DNA of 64,000 nucleotides, from the NCBI RefSeq assembly GCF_001427285.1, contig NZ_LMFV01000056.1:167284-231283 (forward strand), given 5' to 3'. Origin of the DNA: Mesorhizobium sp. Root552 (GTDB lineage Bacteria; Pseudomonadota; Alphaproteobacteria; Rhizobiales; Rhizobiaceae). The notes under the pieces are model-generated. The model was not told the DNA's origin. It did not search any database and worked only from the letters and a program-made list of their open reading frames with translations. A program made the position numbers and the translations under genes. Below, piece by piece: positions 20,153 through 29,545 of the stretch; the stretch's first letter is position 1, and each line of letters starts with the position of its first letter.

Positions 20153-21279
20153 CAGTAGCCTCTTACCCACTCGGCGTAGCTATCCTCGCCTAGACGCATC
20201 TCACGCATTTTGTGGAAACCCTGGGGTATATGGTCAGGATCGATCGGCGCCACAATCCCGTTCGGCCCGATCTCGCGAGGTCCGTAAAACAGCACGATAC
20301 GGTCAGCCAGGCCGTCCGCCAGGAAAGCACTCGCAACCGCGGCGCCGCCTTCGACCAGGACACTGGCCATGCCCAGCGCAGCCAGATCCTCCATCAATTC
20401 CGGCAGCGCAATATGCCCGTCATGGAGTTCGGTGCCGATGAAACGCACACCACGGCGCTCGAGCGTCGCCTTGCGATGCGGATTAGCCGATGTGTCGGAA
20501 GCAATGTAGAGCGGCACGCGGTCCGCATCAGCCACCAGCTTCGAAGTTTCCGGCAAGCGTATTTCGCGATCAAGCACGATGCGGGCCGGTGAACGGTTCT
20601 CCAGGCCGGGCAGACGAACGGTCAGCGCCGGGTCGTCCTCCAATGCCGTGCCGATACCGATCAGGACAGCGTCGGCCTCCGCTCGCATAAGATGCACTTC
20701 ACGCCGGGCCGCTTCGCCTGTGATGGTGATCTGGCCCTGCCCGGCAGCGCCGATCTTTCCATCAGACGAAATTGCAAGCTTTAGAATAACTTCCGGTCTC
20801 TTTCTCGATGATCGAATCAAATATCCGGCCATCTGATCGGAGGCCTGTGCCGAGAGCAGGCGTTCGACCACCTCTATGCCTGCTTCGCGTAGGATCGCAT
20901 ACCCTTTGCCAGAGACACGGCTATCCGGATCGCTGGCTGCACCTACCACGCGTACGATTCCGGCGTTTACCAAAGCATTTGCACATGGCGGCGTGCGGCC
21001 ATGATGTGCGCAAGGCTCAAGCGTTACATAGGCCGTGGCTCCGCGCGACAGCTCCCCCGCCTGAGCCAGCGCTTCAGCTTCAGCATGGGGGCGTCCGCCG
21101 ACTGCGGTAACGCCGGTGCCGACAATCATGGGGCCAGCACCATCGTCGCGTACGAGAATGGTGCCGACAGCCGGGTTGGTAGAGGTACGGCCGGCATTGC
21201 GCCGCGACAAGCGAAGTGCCGCCGCCATATAACGGCGATCAAGCCTCTCCTGCGCGGTCGTTGCCGACTCCTCCACCAC
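20152..21279 (-). CDS. ribD: Bifunctional pyrimidine deaminase/reductase RibD
   Basis: RibD performs the deaminase and reductase steps after GTP cyclohydrolase II in riboflavin synthesis. Residues ~15-150 form the zinc deaminase domain: His65-Ala-Glu67 with PC90 and Cys99 in PCAHHGRTPPC. Residues ~165-370 form the reductase domain with RPEVILKLAISSDGKIG and SVLVEGGAAVASAFL. The start is GTG at 21279, immediately adjoining the nrdR stop. A second GTG follows, so the exact initiation codon is open. Confidence 0.95.
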   Translation of the reverse strand: MVEESATTAQERLDRRYMAAALRLSRRNAGRTSTNPAVGTILVRDDGAGPMIVGTGVTAVGGRPHAEAEALAQAGELSRGATAYVTLEPCAHHGRTPPCANALVNAGIVRVVGAASDPDSRVSGKGYAILREAGIEVVERLLSAQASDQMAGYLIRSSRKRPEVILKLAISSDGKIGAAGQGQITITGEAARREVHLMRAEADAVLIGIGTALEDDPALTVRLPGLENRSPARIVLDREIRLPETSKLVADADRVPLYIASDTSANPHRKATLERRGVRFIGTELHDGHIALPELMEDLAALGMASVLVEGGAAVASAFLADGLADRIVLFYGPREIGPNGIVAPIDPDHIPQGFHKMREMRLGEDSYAEWVRGY

Positions 21280-21744
21280 TCAGCCGCCTTCCTCGTCACC
21301 CTTCAACTCCCCGAGCACTTCGTGAAAGTCCTTTGCCTCGCGGAAGTTGCGATAGACGGATGCGAAGCGGACATAGGCAACATCGTCGAGTGACTTGAGG
21401 GCTTCCATGACCAGTCTGCCCACCTCTGCGGAGGGGATCTCGGTTTCCCCCGAACTTTCAAGCTGGCGCACGATACCGGTAACGGCACGGTCGATACGTT
21501 CGGGATCAACGTTGCGCTTGCGAACGGCAATCTCTACCGAGCGCAACAGCTTGTCGCGATCGAAAGCCACCTTGCGGCCGGACTTCTTGACCACGACAAG
21601 GTCGCGCAACTGAACCCTTTCGAATGTCGTGAAGCGGCCGCCGCAGTCAGGACATACCCGCCGCCGGCGGATAGCCGAACCGTCTTCCGCGGGTCGGGAA
21701 TCCTTCACTTGCGTATCTTCGGACTGGCAATAGGGACAGCGCAT
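21280..21744 (-). CDS. nrdR: Transcriptional repressor NrdR
   Basis: NrdR represses ribonucleotide reductase genes in response to the ATP/dATP ratio. The 154-residue protein has the N-terminal zinc ribbon with Cys3, Cys6, Cys31 and Cys34 (MRCPYC ... [13 protein letters not shown]) and an ATP-cone domain from about residue 48 ([20 protein letters not shown]). It sits between glyA and ribD, as in many alphaproteobacteria. Its targets are not in the window. Confidence 0.96.
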   Translation of the reverse strand: MRCPYCQSEDTQVKDSRPAEDGSAIRRRRVCPDCGGRFTTFERVQLRDLVVVKKSGRKVAFDRDKLLRSVEIAVRKRNVDPERIDRAVTGIVRQLESSGETEIPSAEVGRLVMEALKSLDDVAYVRFASVYRNFREAKDFHEVLGELKGDEEGG

Positions 21745-21791
21745 ATGAGGCCTTTGCTACGCGATTCTGATTGCGCGAAAGGCTAGAGTGT

Positions 21792-21849
21792 TTTGCCACT
21801 TTGGCAAAGACGGCGCAGCCCTGCTCCCCACAGATAGCGAGGCTGCGCC
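21792..21849. promoter_or_regulatory. Two hairpins between glyA and nrdR
   Basis: In the 125-bp gap between glyA and nrdR there is a perfect 9-bp inverted repeat GGCGCAGCC/GGCTGCGCC (21812-21820 and 21841-21849, 20-base loop). Next to it is a 7-bp one, TTTGCCA/TGGCAAA (21792-21798 and 21802-21808). Neither is followed by a clear U run in the direction of transcription, so they look like RNA stability or partial-termination elements rather than a strong terminator. Confidence 0.45.
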
Positions 21850-21869
21850 CGATTTTCTATTCCCGCCAA

Positions 21870-23183
21870 TTACCCGAGGTAGGGATATAGCGGGAAACGC
21901 TCGGTCATGGCGACGACCTTCTTCTGAACTGCAGCCTCGACTGCCGCATTGCCTTCGTCAGAGTTTGCGGCTTTCAGTCCGTCGAGTACCTCGGCAATGA
22001 GTTTGCCGATTTCACGGAATTCAGCCTGACCGAAGCCACGTGTCGTCCCGGCCGGCGTGCCGAGGCGAACGCCCGAAGTGACAAACGGCTTTTCGGGGTC
22101 GAAGGGGATGCCGTTCTTGTTGCACGTGATATTGGCGCGACCAAGAGCCGCTTCGGCGCGTTTGCCAGTGGCGTTCTTCGGACGCAGGTCCACCAGCATC
22201 AAATGGTTGTCCGTACCGCCCGAAACGATGTCGAGCCCAGTTTCCTTTAAGCTGGTTGCCAAAGCCTTGGCATTGTCGGCAACGTTCTGAGCATAAACCT
22301 TGAAGCTGGGCTTCAATGCTTCGCCAAGCGCCACTGCCTTGGCCGCAATGACATGCATCAGCGGACCACCCTGCAAGCCTGGAAACACAGCCGAATTCAT
22401 CTTCTTGGCGATGTCCTCGTCATTGGTGAGGATCATTCCGCCGCGGGGGCCGCGCAGCGATTTATGGGTGGTAGTCGTCACCACATGCGCGTGCGGCAAT
22501 GGCGAAGGATGCACGCCGCCCGCGACGAGGCCAGCGATATGCGCCATATCGACCATCAGATAAGCACCAATGGAATCAGCTATTTCGCGGAATCTCTTCC
22601 AGTCCCAGATACGCGAATAGGCGGTGCCGCCAGCCAAGATCAGTTTCGGTTTGTGCTCGTGAGCTTTCTTTTCGATTTCGTCCATGTCGAGCAGGTGGTC
22701 GTCGCTACGCACACCGTAGGAGACGACCTTGAACCATTTGCCACTCATGTTGACCGGCGAGCCGTGGGTAAGGTGCCCGCCCGAATTCAGGTCGAGGCCC
22801 ATGAAGGTATCGCCGGGTTGTAGCAAGGCGAGAAAGACCGCCTGGTTCATCTGGCTGCCCGAGTTCGGCTGCACATTGGCAAAGTTGCAATTGAACAGCT
22901 TCTTGGCGCGCTCAATGGCGAGTTCCTCGGCAACGTCGACAAACTGGCATCCACCATAGTAGCGCTTGCCCGGATAACCCTCAGCGTATTTGTTGGTCAT
23001 GATCGAGCCTTGCGCTTCCAGAACGGCGCGCGAGACGATGTTTTCCGAAGCGATCAGTTCGATTTCGTGGCGCTGGCGACCAAGTTCGTCGCGGATCGAG
23101 CCGAAGATCTCCGGATCGATTTCCGAGAGCGGCGTTTCGAAGAAGGAATTGAGTTGGCTGGAGGCGGCCGACTGTGTTGCCAT
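21870..23183 (-). CDS. glyA: Serine hydroxymethyltransferase
   Basis: GlyA interconverts serine and glycine with tetrahydrofolate and supplies one-carbon units. The 437-residue PLP enzyme has [20 protein letters not shown] near the N-terminus, the [16 protein letters not shown] motif, and the PLP lysine in [15 protein letters not shown]. Length and all signatures are normal. It heads the glyA-nrdR-ribD-ribE-ribH-nusB run on the minus strand. The upstream 165 bp contains the terminator of the preceding L,D-transpeptidase gene. Confidence 0.97.
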   Translation of the reverse strand: MATQSAASSQLNSFFETPLSEIDPEIFGSIRDELGRQRHEIELIASENIVSRAVLEAQGSIMTNKYAEGYPGKRYYGGCQFVDVAEELAIERAKKLFNCNFANVQPNSGSQMNQAVFLALLQPGDTFMGLDLNSGGHLTHGSPVNMSGKWFKVVSYGVRSDDHLLDMDEIEKKAHEHKPKLILAGGTAYSRIWDWKRFREIADSIGAYLMVDMAHIAGLVAGGVHPSPLPHAHVVTTTTHKSLRGPRGGMILTNDEDIAKKMNSAVFPGLQGGPLMHVIAAKAVALGEALKPSFKVYAQNVADNAKALATSLKETGLDIVSGGTDNHLMLVDLRPKNATGKRAEAALGRANITCNKNGIPFDPEKPFVTSGVRLGTPAGTTRGFGQAEFREIGKLIAEVLDGLKAANSDEGNAAVEAAVQKKVVAMTERFPLYPYLG

Positions 23184-23300
23184 GGCGTGAAACTTCCTTG
23201 CTGCAAAGGTCTGCGCGCCATTAACATACTTGCTTTGCGGTCGCCACGTGCGCGAGGCGAAATTCGCTGGTCCGATTGCGGCAATGCGTCGCCGCCAATG

Positions 23301-23328
23301 AAAAAGGCCGCCCTGAGGACGGCCTTTC
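23301..23328 (-). terminator. Intrinsic terminator of the L,D-transpeptidase gene
   Basis: On the minus strand this reads as a GC-rich hairpin GGCCGTCC-TCA-GGGCGGCC followed by TTTTT, beginning about 20 bases after the stop of the L,D-transpeptidase gene. It isolates that gene from glyA. Confidence 0.8.
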
Positions 23329-23348
23329 CAAATCCATAGAAGCCAGGG

Positions 23349-24602
23349 CTAGAGCGAAGACGTGATCTGCAACTCGTCCACGCCATCCCAGCCGTAGACG
23401 TCGTCACGGAACTGAGCCACGCCATCCCCGGTCGACCATGCCGACACATAGAGGAAGTGAACGGGAACGGGATTGGTCACTGCAACCGGTTGGGACTCCC
23501 CTGTCTTGATGGCCGCCTCGAAATGCTGGCGATCCCAGCCGGGAGTGTCACGCAAAATCCAGGTCACCAGATCGCGCACGTTCTGGACGCGCACGCAGCC
23601 TGAAGAGTCGAAACGCAACAGCTTGCCGAACAGGCTCTGCTGCGGCGTATCGTGCATGTAAACGCCGTCCGGGCTCGGGAAATTGATCTTCACCGAAGCC
23701 ATGGCATTGCCGGTGCCCGGGTCCTGACGGAAGCGATACTTTGCAGCTTCCTCCGTCGACCAATCGATAGTCATCGGGTCGACCTCGCTGCCATCCGGAG
23801 CGAAAAGCCGGATATTGCTGTTCTTGAGGTAGTCGGGATCCTTGCGCATCAACGGAATGATGTCCTTGCGCACGATGGAGACGGGCGCATTCCAATATGG
23901 GTTGACGATGATCTCGTTGATCTTGGAATTGACGATCGGGGTCTGGCGATCGATTTTACCGACGATTGCGGTGTGGCGCAGCACGACGCGGCCGTTTTCC
24001 ACCGCCTCGATCTGAGCTGCCGGAATATTGACCAGAACGTAGCGGTCGCCAAGCGTCCCGACCTTTTCACGCAAACGACCAAGATTGGTTTCCAACTGCC
24101 CAAGACGAGTCTGGGCGGCAACATTCATCGCCAGATAGGAATATTTGCCGAGTACGCCATCTTCCGGCAAGCCGTGGCGCGCCTGGAAACGCTTGACGGC
24201 AGCATCCACGTAAGAATCGAAAGATTCCGAAAAACCCGCACTCTGAGGCAGGTCGCCCGATACCATCAGCCGCTTGCGCAGAGGAACCACGTCGGGATCA
24301 ATGACACCAAGCTTCAGCTTCTTGGTTGCTGGCACCTGCTCCCAACCACCGCGTGAAACGATGTCTTGATATTGAGCGATTGCCTGTTCCGTGTAGGAAA
24401 TCGTCTGCGGGCTGAAAATGGGCAGCGTCGAAGCAACCTTGCCGCGACCTGTGGCGCGCGCATCGAAGGTATCGTCCCAGTTGCCGCGACCGGCGGCCTT
24501 CAGGATATCGTCAACGACGTTTTGAGCGCTGGCCCCTCCCGCGATCACAGACGCTGCAAGCGCGGAAGCTCCGGACAAAAACAAACGGCGGCTGGTTTTC
24601 AT
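23349..24602 (-). CDS. ldtP: Exported L,D-transpeptidase (LdtP-like, YcbB type)
   Basis: The 417-residue protein forms 3-3 peptidoglycan crosslinks or attaches proteins to peptidoglycan. The N-terminus (MKTSRRLFLSGASALAAS) has a twin-arginine pattern and a cleavage site after AGGASA, suggesting Tat export. A peptidoglycan-binding-like region follows (AAVKRFQARHGLPEDGVLGKYS), then the YkuD catalytic domain with YMHDTP and the SSGCVRVQN motif bearing the catalytic Cys. ATG 24602 is chosen because the Tat motif then sits at the N-terminus; ATG 24617 would add five residues. The marR-type gene ldtR lies next upstream, and this pairing is known from Liberibacter and Sinorhizobium. Confidence 0.88.
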   Translation of the reverse strand: MKTSRRLFLSGASALAASVIAGGASAQNVVDDILKAAGRGNWDDTFDARATGRGKVASTLPIFSPQTISYTEQAIAQYQDIVSRGGWEQVPATKKLKLGVIDPDVVPLRKRLMVSGDLPQSAGFSESFDSYVDAAVKRFQARHGLPEDGVLGKYSYLAMNVAAQTRLGQLETNLGRLREKVGTLGDRYVLVNIPAAQIEAVENGRVVLRHTAIVGKIDRQTPIVNSKINEIIVNPYWNAPVSIVRKDIIPLMRKDPDYLKNSNIRLFAPDGSEVDPMTIDWSTEEAAKYRFRQDPGTGNAMASVKINFPSPDGVYMHDTPQQSLFGKLLRFDSSGCVRVQNVRDLVTWILRDTPGWDRQHFEAAIKTGESQPVAVTNPVPVHFLYVSAWSTGDGVAQFRDDVYGWDGVDELQITSSL

Positions 24603-24932
24603 GGGCTTTCCAGACATTCTTCCAGTCAAATTTCGGGCGATGCGAGGTTCAGGCGATACGGGCCGGCACTCTATGCTGGCCGAACTTAACAATTCGCCAA
24701 CCATGCCGGCATCACATCGGCGTGAAAAACGCACCGCGCCGAAACAGGTTCCAGACGAGCAGAAGCATCTCTGCCCCTACCTTACGTGTCTTTCGCTTTC
24801 ATTTGAATATGGCGGTAACGTGGCGCGGCGCCCAATCAACCCAGCCGCAATGGCACAAATAACAAGGCCAGTGCTTTTTGAGCACCGGCCCTGTTTGACT
24901 CGCAAACTCGCGCCTGCCGGCGCAGCGATCGC
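24603..24932. promoter_or_regulatory. Intergenic region between ldtR and ldtP
   Basis: This 330-bp gap carries no credible gene. Its upper end contains a hairpin GGCCaGTGCT-TTTTG-AGCACcGGCC (about 24869-24892) read on the minus strand after the ldtR stop, which probably ends ldtR transcription. The rest should contain the ldtP promoter and, by analogy with Liberibacter, LdtR binding sites. I could not single out a box by eye. Confidence 0.5.
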
Positions 24933-25448
24933 TCACATGCGATAGGCGATGGTGTCGTTCCAGAACCTGTCCAGGCGTTGCAGCGCGCGGTTCATCTGCT
25001 TGAATTCGTCGGTGTTTATGCCGCCCACCTGTTCGATGGAACCGACATGACGCTCGTAAAGGCCAGCCACGACTTCCGCGACTTCGGAACCCTTGTCCGT
25101 CAGACTGACGCGGACCGAGCGGCGATCGATGCGAGAGCGCTGGTGGTTGATGAAGCCGAGATCGACCAGCTTCTTCAGATTGTAGGAAACGTTGGAGCCG
25201 AGGTAGTAACCACGCGAGCGCAATTCGCCGGCCGTCAATTCCGCGTTGCCGATATTGAAAAGCAGCAGCGCCTGAATAGCGTTGATGTCGGAACGGCCGT
25301 TGCGGTCGAACTCATCCTTGATGACGTCAAGAAGACGGCGGTGCAACCGCTCAACGAGCTGGAGCGATTCCATGTAAAGCGAGCGGATCGCCTCGCGGCG
25401 GTCGTCGGATACGTTTGCGGACTTCGCCGCAGGACGCGGGTTGTTCAT
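24933..25448 (-). CDS. ldtR: MarR-family regulator LdtR
   Basis: A 171-residue winged-helix protein of the MarR family. The DNA-binding region is around residues 70-115, with ELRSRGYYLGSNVSYNLKKLVDLGFI and the wing HQRSRIDRRSVRVSLTDKG. In Liberibacter asiaticus and S. meliloti LdtR activates the adjacent L,D-transpeptidase gene and influences osmotic stress tolerance. The adjacency here supports the assignment. The upstream region (25449-25649) is AT-rich and probably carries its promoter. Confidence 0.9.
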   Translation of the reverse strand: MNNPRPAAKSANVSDDRREAIRSLYMESLQLVERLHRRLLDVIKDEFDRNGRSDINAIQALLLFNIGNAELTAGELRSRGYYLGSNVSYNLKKLVDLGFINHQRSRIDRRSVRVSLTDKGSEVAEVVAGLYERHVGSIEQVGGINTDEFKQMNRALQRLDRFWNDTIAYRM

Positions 25449-25649
25449 TGTCTTTGCCTCTCGTTTGTCGCCCGGTGATTTTTTGTTTTTCTCACCTTGG
25501 GACCGACACTATCGAATACTCATAAAATTCGACTTAAACGCCAAGGCTAACAAGAGCTTACCGGTAACAGGTCGCTAAGAGGCTTAATGAATGGTCACGT
25601 CCATTCCGAAAGTTAACCTAAACATTTACTAAACGGGCAACCGCCCAAC

Positions 25650-26072
25650 CTACCGTGTTTGCTGCCGTCTTTGCATGTGCATCAGCAGCCTCAGCGCAAT
25701 GTAGACAAGCGCAACGGCACAATGCGTGAATACAATCGGCCAGCGTTCGCCGAAGTATTGCGGGAAGCCAACGTACATCGCGGTTTCTGCGGCAGCACAT
25801 AGAAACCAGATAACAGGCGCCCAGGGCGCAAGCATCCAAAGGCCGGCAGCGGCGAATGGAAAAAGCACAGCAAGCGCTGAGGCGGCAATCTGCCAATGGA
25901 CGGGCATCAGGTCGAAACGGAACAATGTGCCAGGGTAAAACCCGATCAACCTTATCCAGTAGAGTACGCCAAACAGAAGACAGTAGGCCGCAACGACGCG
26001 CATGAACCATGTGAATATGGTTTCGGTGGCGGTCGGCTGAAGTGCTGGCCGTCTCGAAACACTGTCGCTCAC
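25650..26072 (-). CDS. Four-helix membrane protein, possibly DUF6163
   Basis: A 140-residue protein with four predicted membrane segments (about 25-45, 60-79, 82-98 and 112-130) and a short basic tail. It resembles the rhizobial DUF6163 group; this is recollection, not a search. The function is unknown. The ATG (26070-26072) overlaps the stop of the upstream 3-hydroxyisobutyryl-CoA hydrolase-like gene by four bases (ATGA), so the two are coupled. Confidence 0.68.
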   Translation of the reverse strand: MSDSVSRRPALQPTATETIFTWFMRVVAAYCLLFGVLYWIRLIGFYPGTLFRFDLMPVHWQIAASALAVLFPFAAAGLWMLAPWAPVIWFLCAAAETAMYVGFPQYFGERWPIVFTHCAVALVYIALRLLMHMQRRQQTR

Positions 26073-27112
26073 AGGATCAATTCCCGCGTGCCCAGCGGGA
26101 CGAAATAGGCTTCAACCGCTTCTTCGCTGACTGCCTCGAGGCTGGCCGGCTGCCATACCGGCGTCGAACCCTTGTCGACAATAGCCGCACGGATGCCTTC
26201 GTAGAAATCCCGGCCAGCCAGCATGCGGTTGAGGATGCGGAACTCCATGCGCATGCAATCGTCCATCGACAGTTGAGCCCCTGCCCTGATCTGCCGCCAG
26301 GCGACTTTCAGGCTTGTCGGCGAGCGCGACAGGATCGTTTTCAATGTCTTGGCTGCGAATTCATCGGATGCGGCTGCCTGTTTGAGGCTTGCCAGAATGT
26401 CATCCAGCGAGCCGGCGGAGAAATGCCGGTGGATGGACGCAAGCGTTGCTGCATCGGTTTCAGCGGCAGCGCGTATATGGAAACGGGCCAAGACCTGATC
26501 GGGTTCGCCGGTTTTGATCAGTGCGTTGAAGAACTCCGCCTGTTCCGCAGCCTTGATCGTGTGCGTAGCCAGTCCGCATGCCAGCGCGTCGCCGTATCTG
26601 ATGCGGTTTCCCGTAAGGCCGAGATACATGCCGAAACTGTCCGCAAGACGTGGCAGGATATGGCTGCCCCCGACGTCAGGGAAGAAGCCGATCCCGACTT
26701 CCGGCATCGCGAAGACCGCGTTTTCAGTCAGGACACGATGCGAGCCGTGGAAGGACACGCCGAAGCCGCCGCCCATGACAATACCGTCAACAAGCGCGAC
26801 ATAAGGCTTGCTGAAACGGGCAATCAGGGCGTTCAGCCTGTATTCGTCGGCGAAAAATTCGACCGGAAGCTTTCCGGCCTTGCCGGCTTCGTAGACCTGA
26901 AGAATGTCCCCGCCTGCCGAGAAAGCCCTGCCCTCGCCCCGGATCACGACAAGCCGAACGCGATCATCGTCGTGCCATGCTTTCAGGGCTTCGGCGAGCG
27001 CACGGACCATCGTGTGCGTGACCGCGTTGAGCGCCTTGGGCCGGTTCAGCGTAACGACCCCCGCGCATCCTTCGATCTCAAAACGGATTTCATCGCCGCC
27101 GCCAAAATCCAT
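26069..27112 (-). CDS. 3-hydroxyisobutyryl-CoA hydrolase-like crotonase family protein
   Basis: A 347-residue crotonase-fold protein. The length, the SAGGDILQVYEAGK oxyanion-hole region, PYVALVDGIVMGGGFGVS, and ENAVFAMPEVGIGFFPDVGGSHILPRL match 3-hydroxyisobutyryl-CoA hydrolase of valine breakdown rather than short enoyl-CoA hydratases. The catalytic Glu is in MPEVGIG. ATG 27112 (MDFGGGDEIRFEI) is preferred over an upstream extension. No other valine catabolic gene is adjacent. A generic enoyl-CoA hydratase role is the alternative. Confidence 0.85.
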   Translation of the reverse strand: MDFGGGDEIRFEIEGCAGVVTLNRPKALNAVTHTMVRALAEALKAWHDDDRVRLVVIRGEGRAFSAGGDILQVYEAGKAGKLPVEFFADEYRLNALIARFSKPYVALVDGIVMGGGFGVSFHGSHRVLTENAVFAMPEVGIGFFPDVGGSHILPRLADSFGMYLGLTGNRIRYGDALACGLATHTIKAAEQAEFFNALIKTGEPDQVLARFHIRAAAETDAATLASIHRHFSAGSLDDILASLKQAAASDEFAAKTLKTILSRSPTSLKVAWRQIRAGAQLSMDDCMRMEFRILNRMLAGRDFYEGIRAAIVDKGSTPVWQPASLEAVSEEAVEAYFVPLGTRELIL

Positions 27113-27331
27113 ACGCCGAGAATCCCCTGCCAACAAAACTTGGCTAAAAGTGCTAAGGGCGGTGCATGGATGCGTCAATGCCGACACAACGATGTCGCAT
27201 TGGTCGAAGGCCTCGCCTCATGCTAAAAGCCGTTGCGGGCGCAATTCGGGAATAGATACGATCCCGTTCTCGTTTTGCGACATGTGAAGCAGACCCAAGC
27301 GTAGCAAATGTCGCTTGAGGGGAGTTTGGAA

Positions 27332-28363
27332 ATGAACAGGTTCGCACCCACCAGAGCGGCAGGCGCGCTAAGCGTAGACGAGCTCACCAATTCCCGTCGG
27401 CTGAGGCGCATGCGCAAGGCGGCATGGTCGCGTCGCCTGGTGCAGGAAAACCACCTTACCGTGGACGACCTCATCTGGCCGATGTTCGTCGTGGAAGGTA
27501 AAAATGTGCGCCAACCCGTCGAGGCGATGCCCGGCGTCTTCCGCTATTCGGTCGATATCGCCGTCAAGGAAGCCGAACGCGCCGCGAAGCTCGGCATCCC
27601 GGCCATCGCCACTTTCCCCAAGGTGGACCTCAGCCTGCGTGACGATACGGGCTCGCACATCCTCGACCCCGACAATCTCATCAACTGCACCACTCGCGCC
27701 ATCAAGGCAGCGGTACCGGAGATCGGCATCATCACCGATGCAGCGCTTGATCCGTTCACCAGCCACGGCCATGACGGCATCCTGCGCGACGGCATCATTG
27801 CCAATGACGAAAGCGTGGAGCAGATCACGGCGGCAGCAGTGCTGCAGGCAGCCGCCGGCTCGGACATCATTGCGCCGTCAGACATGATGGACGGCCGCAT
27901 CGGCATGATCCGCGCGGCGCTGGATGCCAACGGGTTCCAGGACGTGGCGATCATGTCCTATGCGACGAAATTCGATTCCGCATTTTATGGCCCCTACCGC
28001 GACGCGATCGGCACCGCCGGCCTGCTCAAGGGCGACAAGAAGACCTACTATATCAACAATGCCAATTCCGCCGAGGCGCTGCGCGAGGCCGAGCAGGACA
28101 TTCTAGAGGGCGCCGACATGATCATGGTGAAGCCCGGCCTGCCCTATCTCGACATCGTGCGCCTGCTCAAAGACCAGTTTTCGATGCCTACCTTCGCCTA
28201 TCAAGTGTCGGGCGAGTATTCGATGATAAAGGCGGCCGCGGCTAATGGCTGGATCGACGGCGAGCGCGCAATGCTGGAAAGCCTGCTTGCGCTCAAGCGG
28301 GCGGGCTGCGACGGTATCCTCACCTATTTCGCGCCGACGGTCGCGGAGATGCTGAAGCGATAG
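27332..28363 (+). CDS. hemB: Delta-aminolevulinic acid dehydratase (magnesium type)
   Basis: HemB joins two 5-aminolevulinate molecules to porphobilinogen, the second step of the shared tetrapyrrole pathway. The 343-residue enzyme has both Schiff-base lysines, in MSYATKFDS and MVKPGLPY. The metal loop reads DAALDPFTSHGHDG, with Ala/Asp in place of the three cysteines of zinc enzymes. It therefore belongs to the magnesium-dependent class described in Bradyrhizobium. ATG 27332 follows a GGGGAG-type ribosome binding site. The 220-bp upstream gap is shared with the divergent crotonase gene. Confidence 0.96.
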   Translation: MNRFAPTRAAGALSVDELTNSRRLRRMRKAAWSRRLVQENHLTVDDLIWPMFVVEGKNVRQPVEAMPGVFRYSVDIAVKEAERAAKLGIPAIATFPKVDLSLRDDTGSHILDPDNLINCTTRAIKAAVPEIGIITDAALDPFTSHGHDGILRDGIIANDESVEQITAAAVLQAAAGSDIIAPSDMMDGRIGMIRAALDANGFQDVAIMSYATKFDSAFYGPYRDAIGTAGLLKGDKKTYYINNANSAEALREAEQDILEGADMIMVKPGLPYLDIVRLLKDQFSMPTFAYQVSGEYSMIKAAAANGWIDGERAMLESLLALKRAGCDGILTYFAPTVAEMLKR

Positions 28364-28483
28364 CCGTGCTCCTGACAGGGTTGTGTTCGAACGAGCAGAC
28401 CGGCATGTGATATGCCGGCACAATCGGCGTGCTTTTGAAAATCCGACGCATGGCCGATTTTACGAACCAGTCAGGAATATCCA

Positions 28484-29533
28484 ATGGAATACCGCTACCT
28501 CGGCCGTTCAGGCCTGAAAATCTCGACGCTGACCATGGGCACGATGACCTTCGGTGGCGCCGGCAAGTTCGCCGCCGTGGGCAAAACCGATGTCGCGGAT
28601 GCCCGCCGGCTGTTCGACCTGTGCCTCGATGCGGGCATCAACCTGATCGACACGGCCAATGTCTATTCCAACGGACTGTCCGAGGAAATCATTGGCGAGG
28701 TGCTGGGCGGCAAGCGCAAGAACGAGGTTCTGGTAGCTTCCAAGGCGCGCCTGAAGATCGGCTCCGGCCCGAATGACGAGGGCTTGTCGCGTCATCACCT
28801 GATCCGCGAATGCGAGCGCAGCCTGAAGCGGCTCAAGACCGACGTGATCGACATCTATCTGCTGCATGAATGGGATGGCCGCACGCCGCTTGAAGAAACC
28901 ATGGCCGCGCTCGAAACGCTGGTGGAGCAAGGCAAGGTTCGCTACGTCGGCTGCTCCAATTTTTCCGGCTGGCACATCATGAAGGCGCTCGGCGTGGCCG
29001 AGCGGCACAACCACCCACGCTTCGTGACGCAGCAAATCCACTACACGCTGGAAGCCCGTGAAGCGGAATACGAGTTGCTGCCGATCTCTGTCGACCGGGG
29101 ACTTGGCGTGATGGTATGGAGTCCACTTGCCGGCGGCCTTTTGTCGGGAAAGTACAGTCGTGAACAGGAAACTGCGCGGCAATTGTCGGGGTGGCACGAA
29201 CCGCCGATCCGCGACGAGGGCCGGCTTTGGCGCATCGTCGATGCACTCAACGGCATTGCCAGGGAGCGCAACGTTTCTTCAGCGCAGATTGCGCTGGCTT
29301 GGCTGCTTCAGCGCCCGGCCATATCGACGCTGGTGATCGGCGGGAGAAACGAAGCGCAGTTCAAGGACAATATAGCTGCGGCCAGCCTTGTCCTGAGCGA
29401 GGAAGAGAAGAAGAAGCTGGATGCAGTCAGCCTTCCCCCGGTGATCTATCCGTACTGGCACCAGCAGGCCACCGCCCACAGAAGCTTTGGCGAGGCGGAT
29501 CTGGTTCTGGACCGCACGAGCCCACGAAGCTGA
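28484..29533 (+). CDS. Aldo/keto reductase
   Basis: A 349-residue NADPH-dependent oxidoreductase of the AKR superfamily with a TIM-barrel fold. Visible are the N-terminal YLGRSGLKIS, the catalytic tetrad region DTANVYSNGLSE with Asp and Tyr, KARLKIG with the Lys position, the YLLHEWDGRTPLEE strand with His, the VRYVGCSNFSGW segment, and a C-terminal cofactor region VIGGRNEAQFKDN. The substrate cannot be assigned. The following MFS gene starts 12 bp after its stop, so the two may form an operon. Confidence 0.9.
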   Translation: MEYRYLGRSGLKISTLTMGTMTFGGAGKFAAVGKTDVADARRLFDLCLDAGINLIDTANVYSNGLSEEIIGEVLGGKRKNEVLVASKARLKIGSGPNDEGLSRHHLIRECERSLKRLKTDVIDIYLLHEWDGRTPLEETMAALETLVEQGKVRYVGCSNFSGWHIMKALGVAERHNHPRFVTQQIHYTLEAREAEYELLPISVDRGLGVMVWSPLAGGLLSGKYSREQETARQLSGWHEPPIRDEGRLWRIVDALNGIARERNVSSAQIALAWLLQRPAISTLVIGGRNEAQFKDNIAAASLVLSEEEKKKLDAVSLPPVIYPYWHQQATAHRSFGEADLVLDRTSPRS

Positions 29534-29545
29534 GAACGGCTCCCC

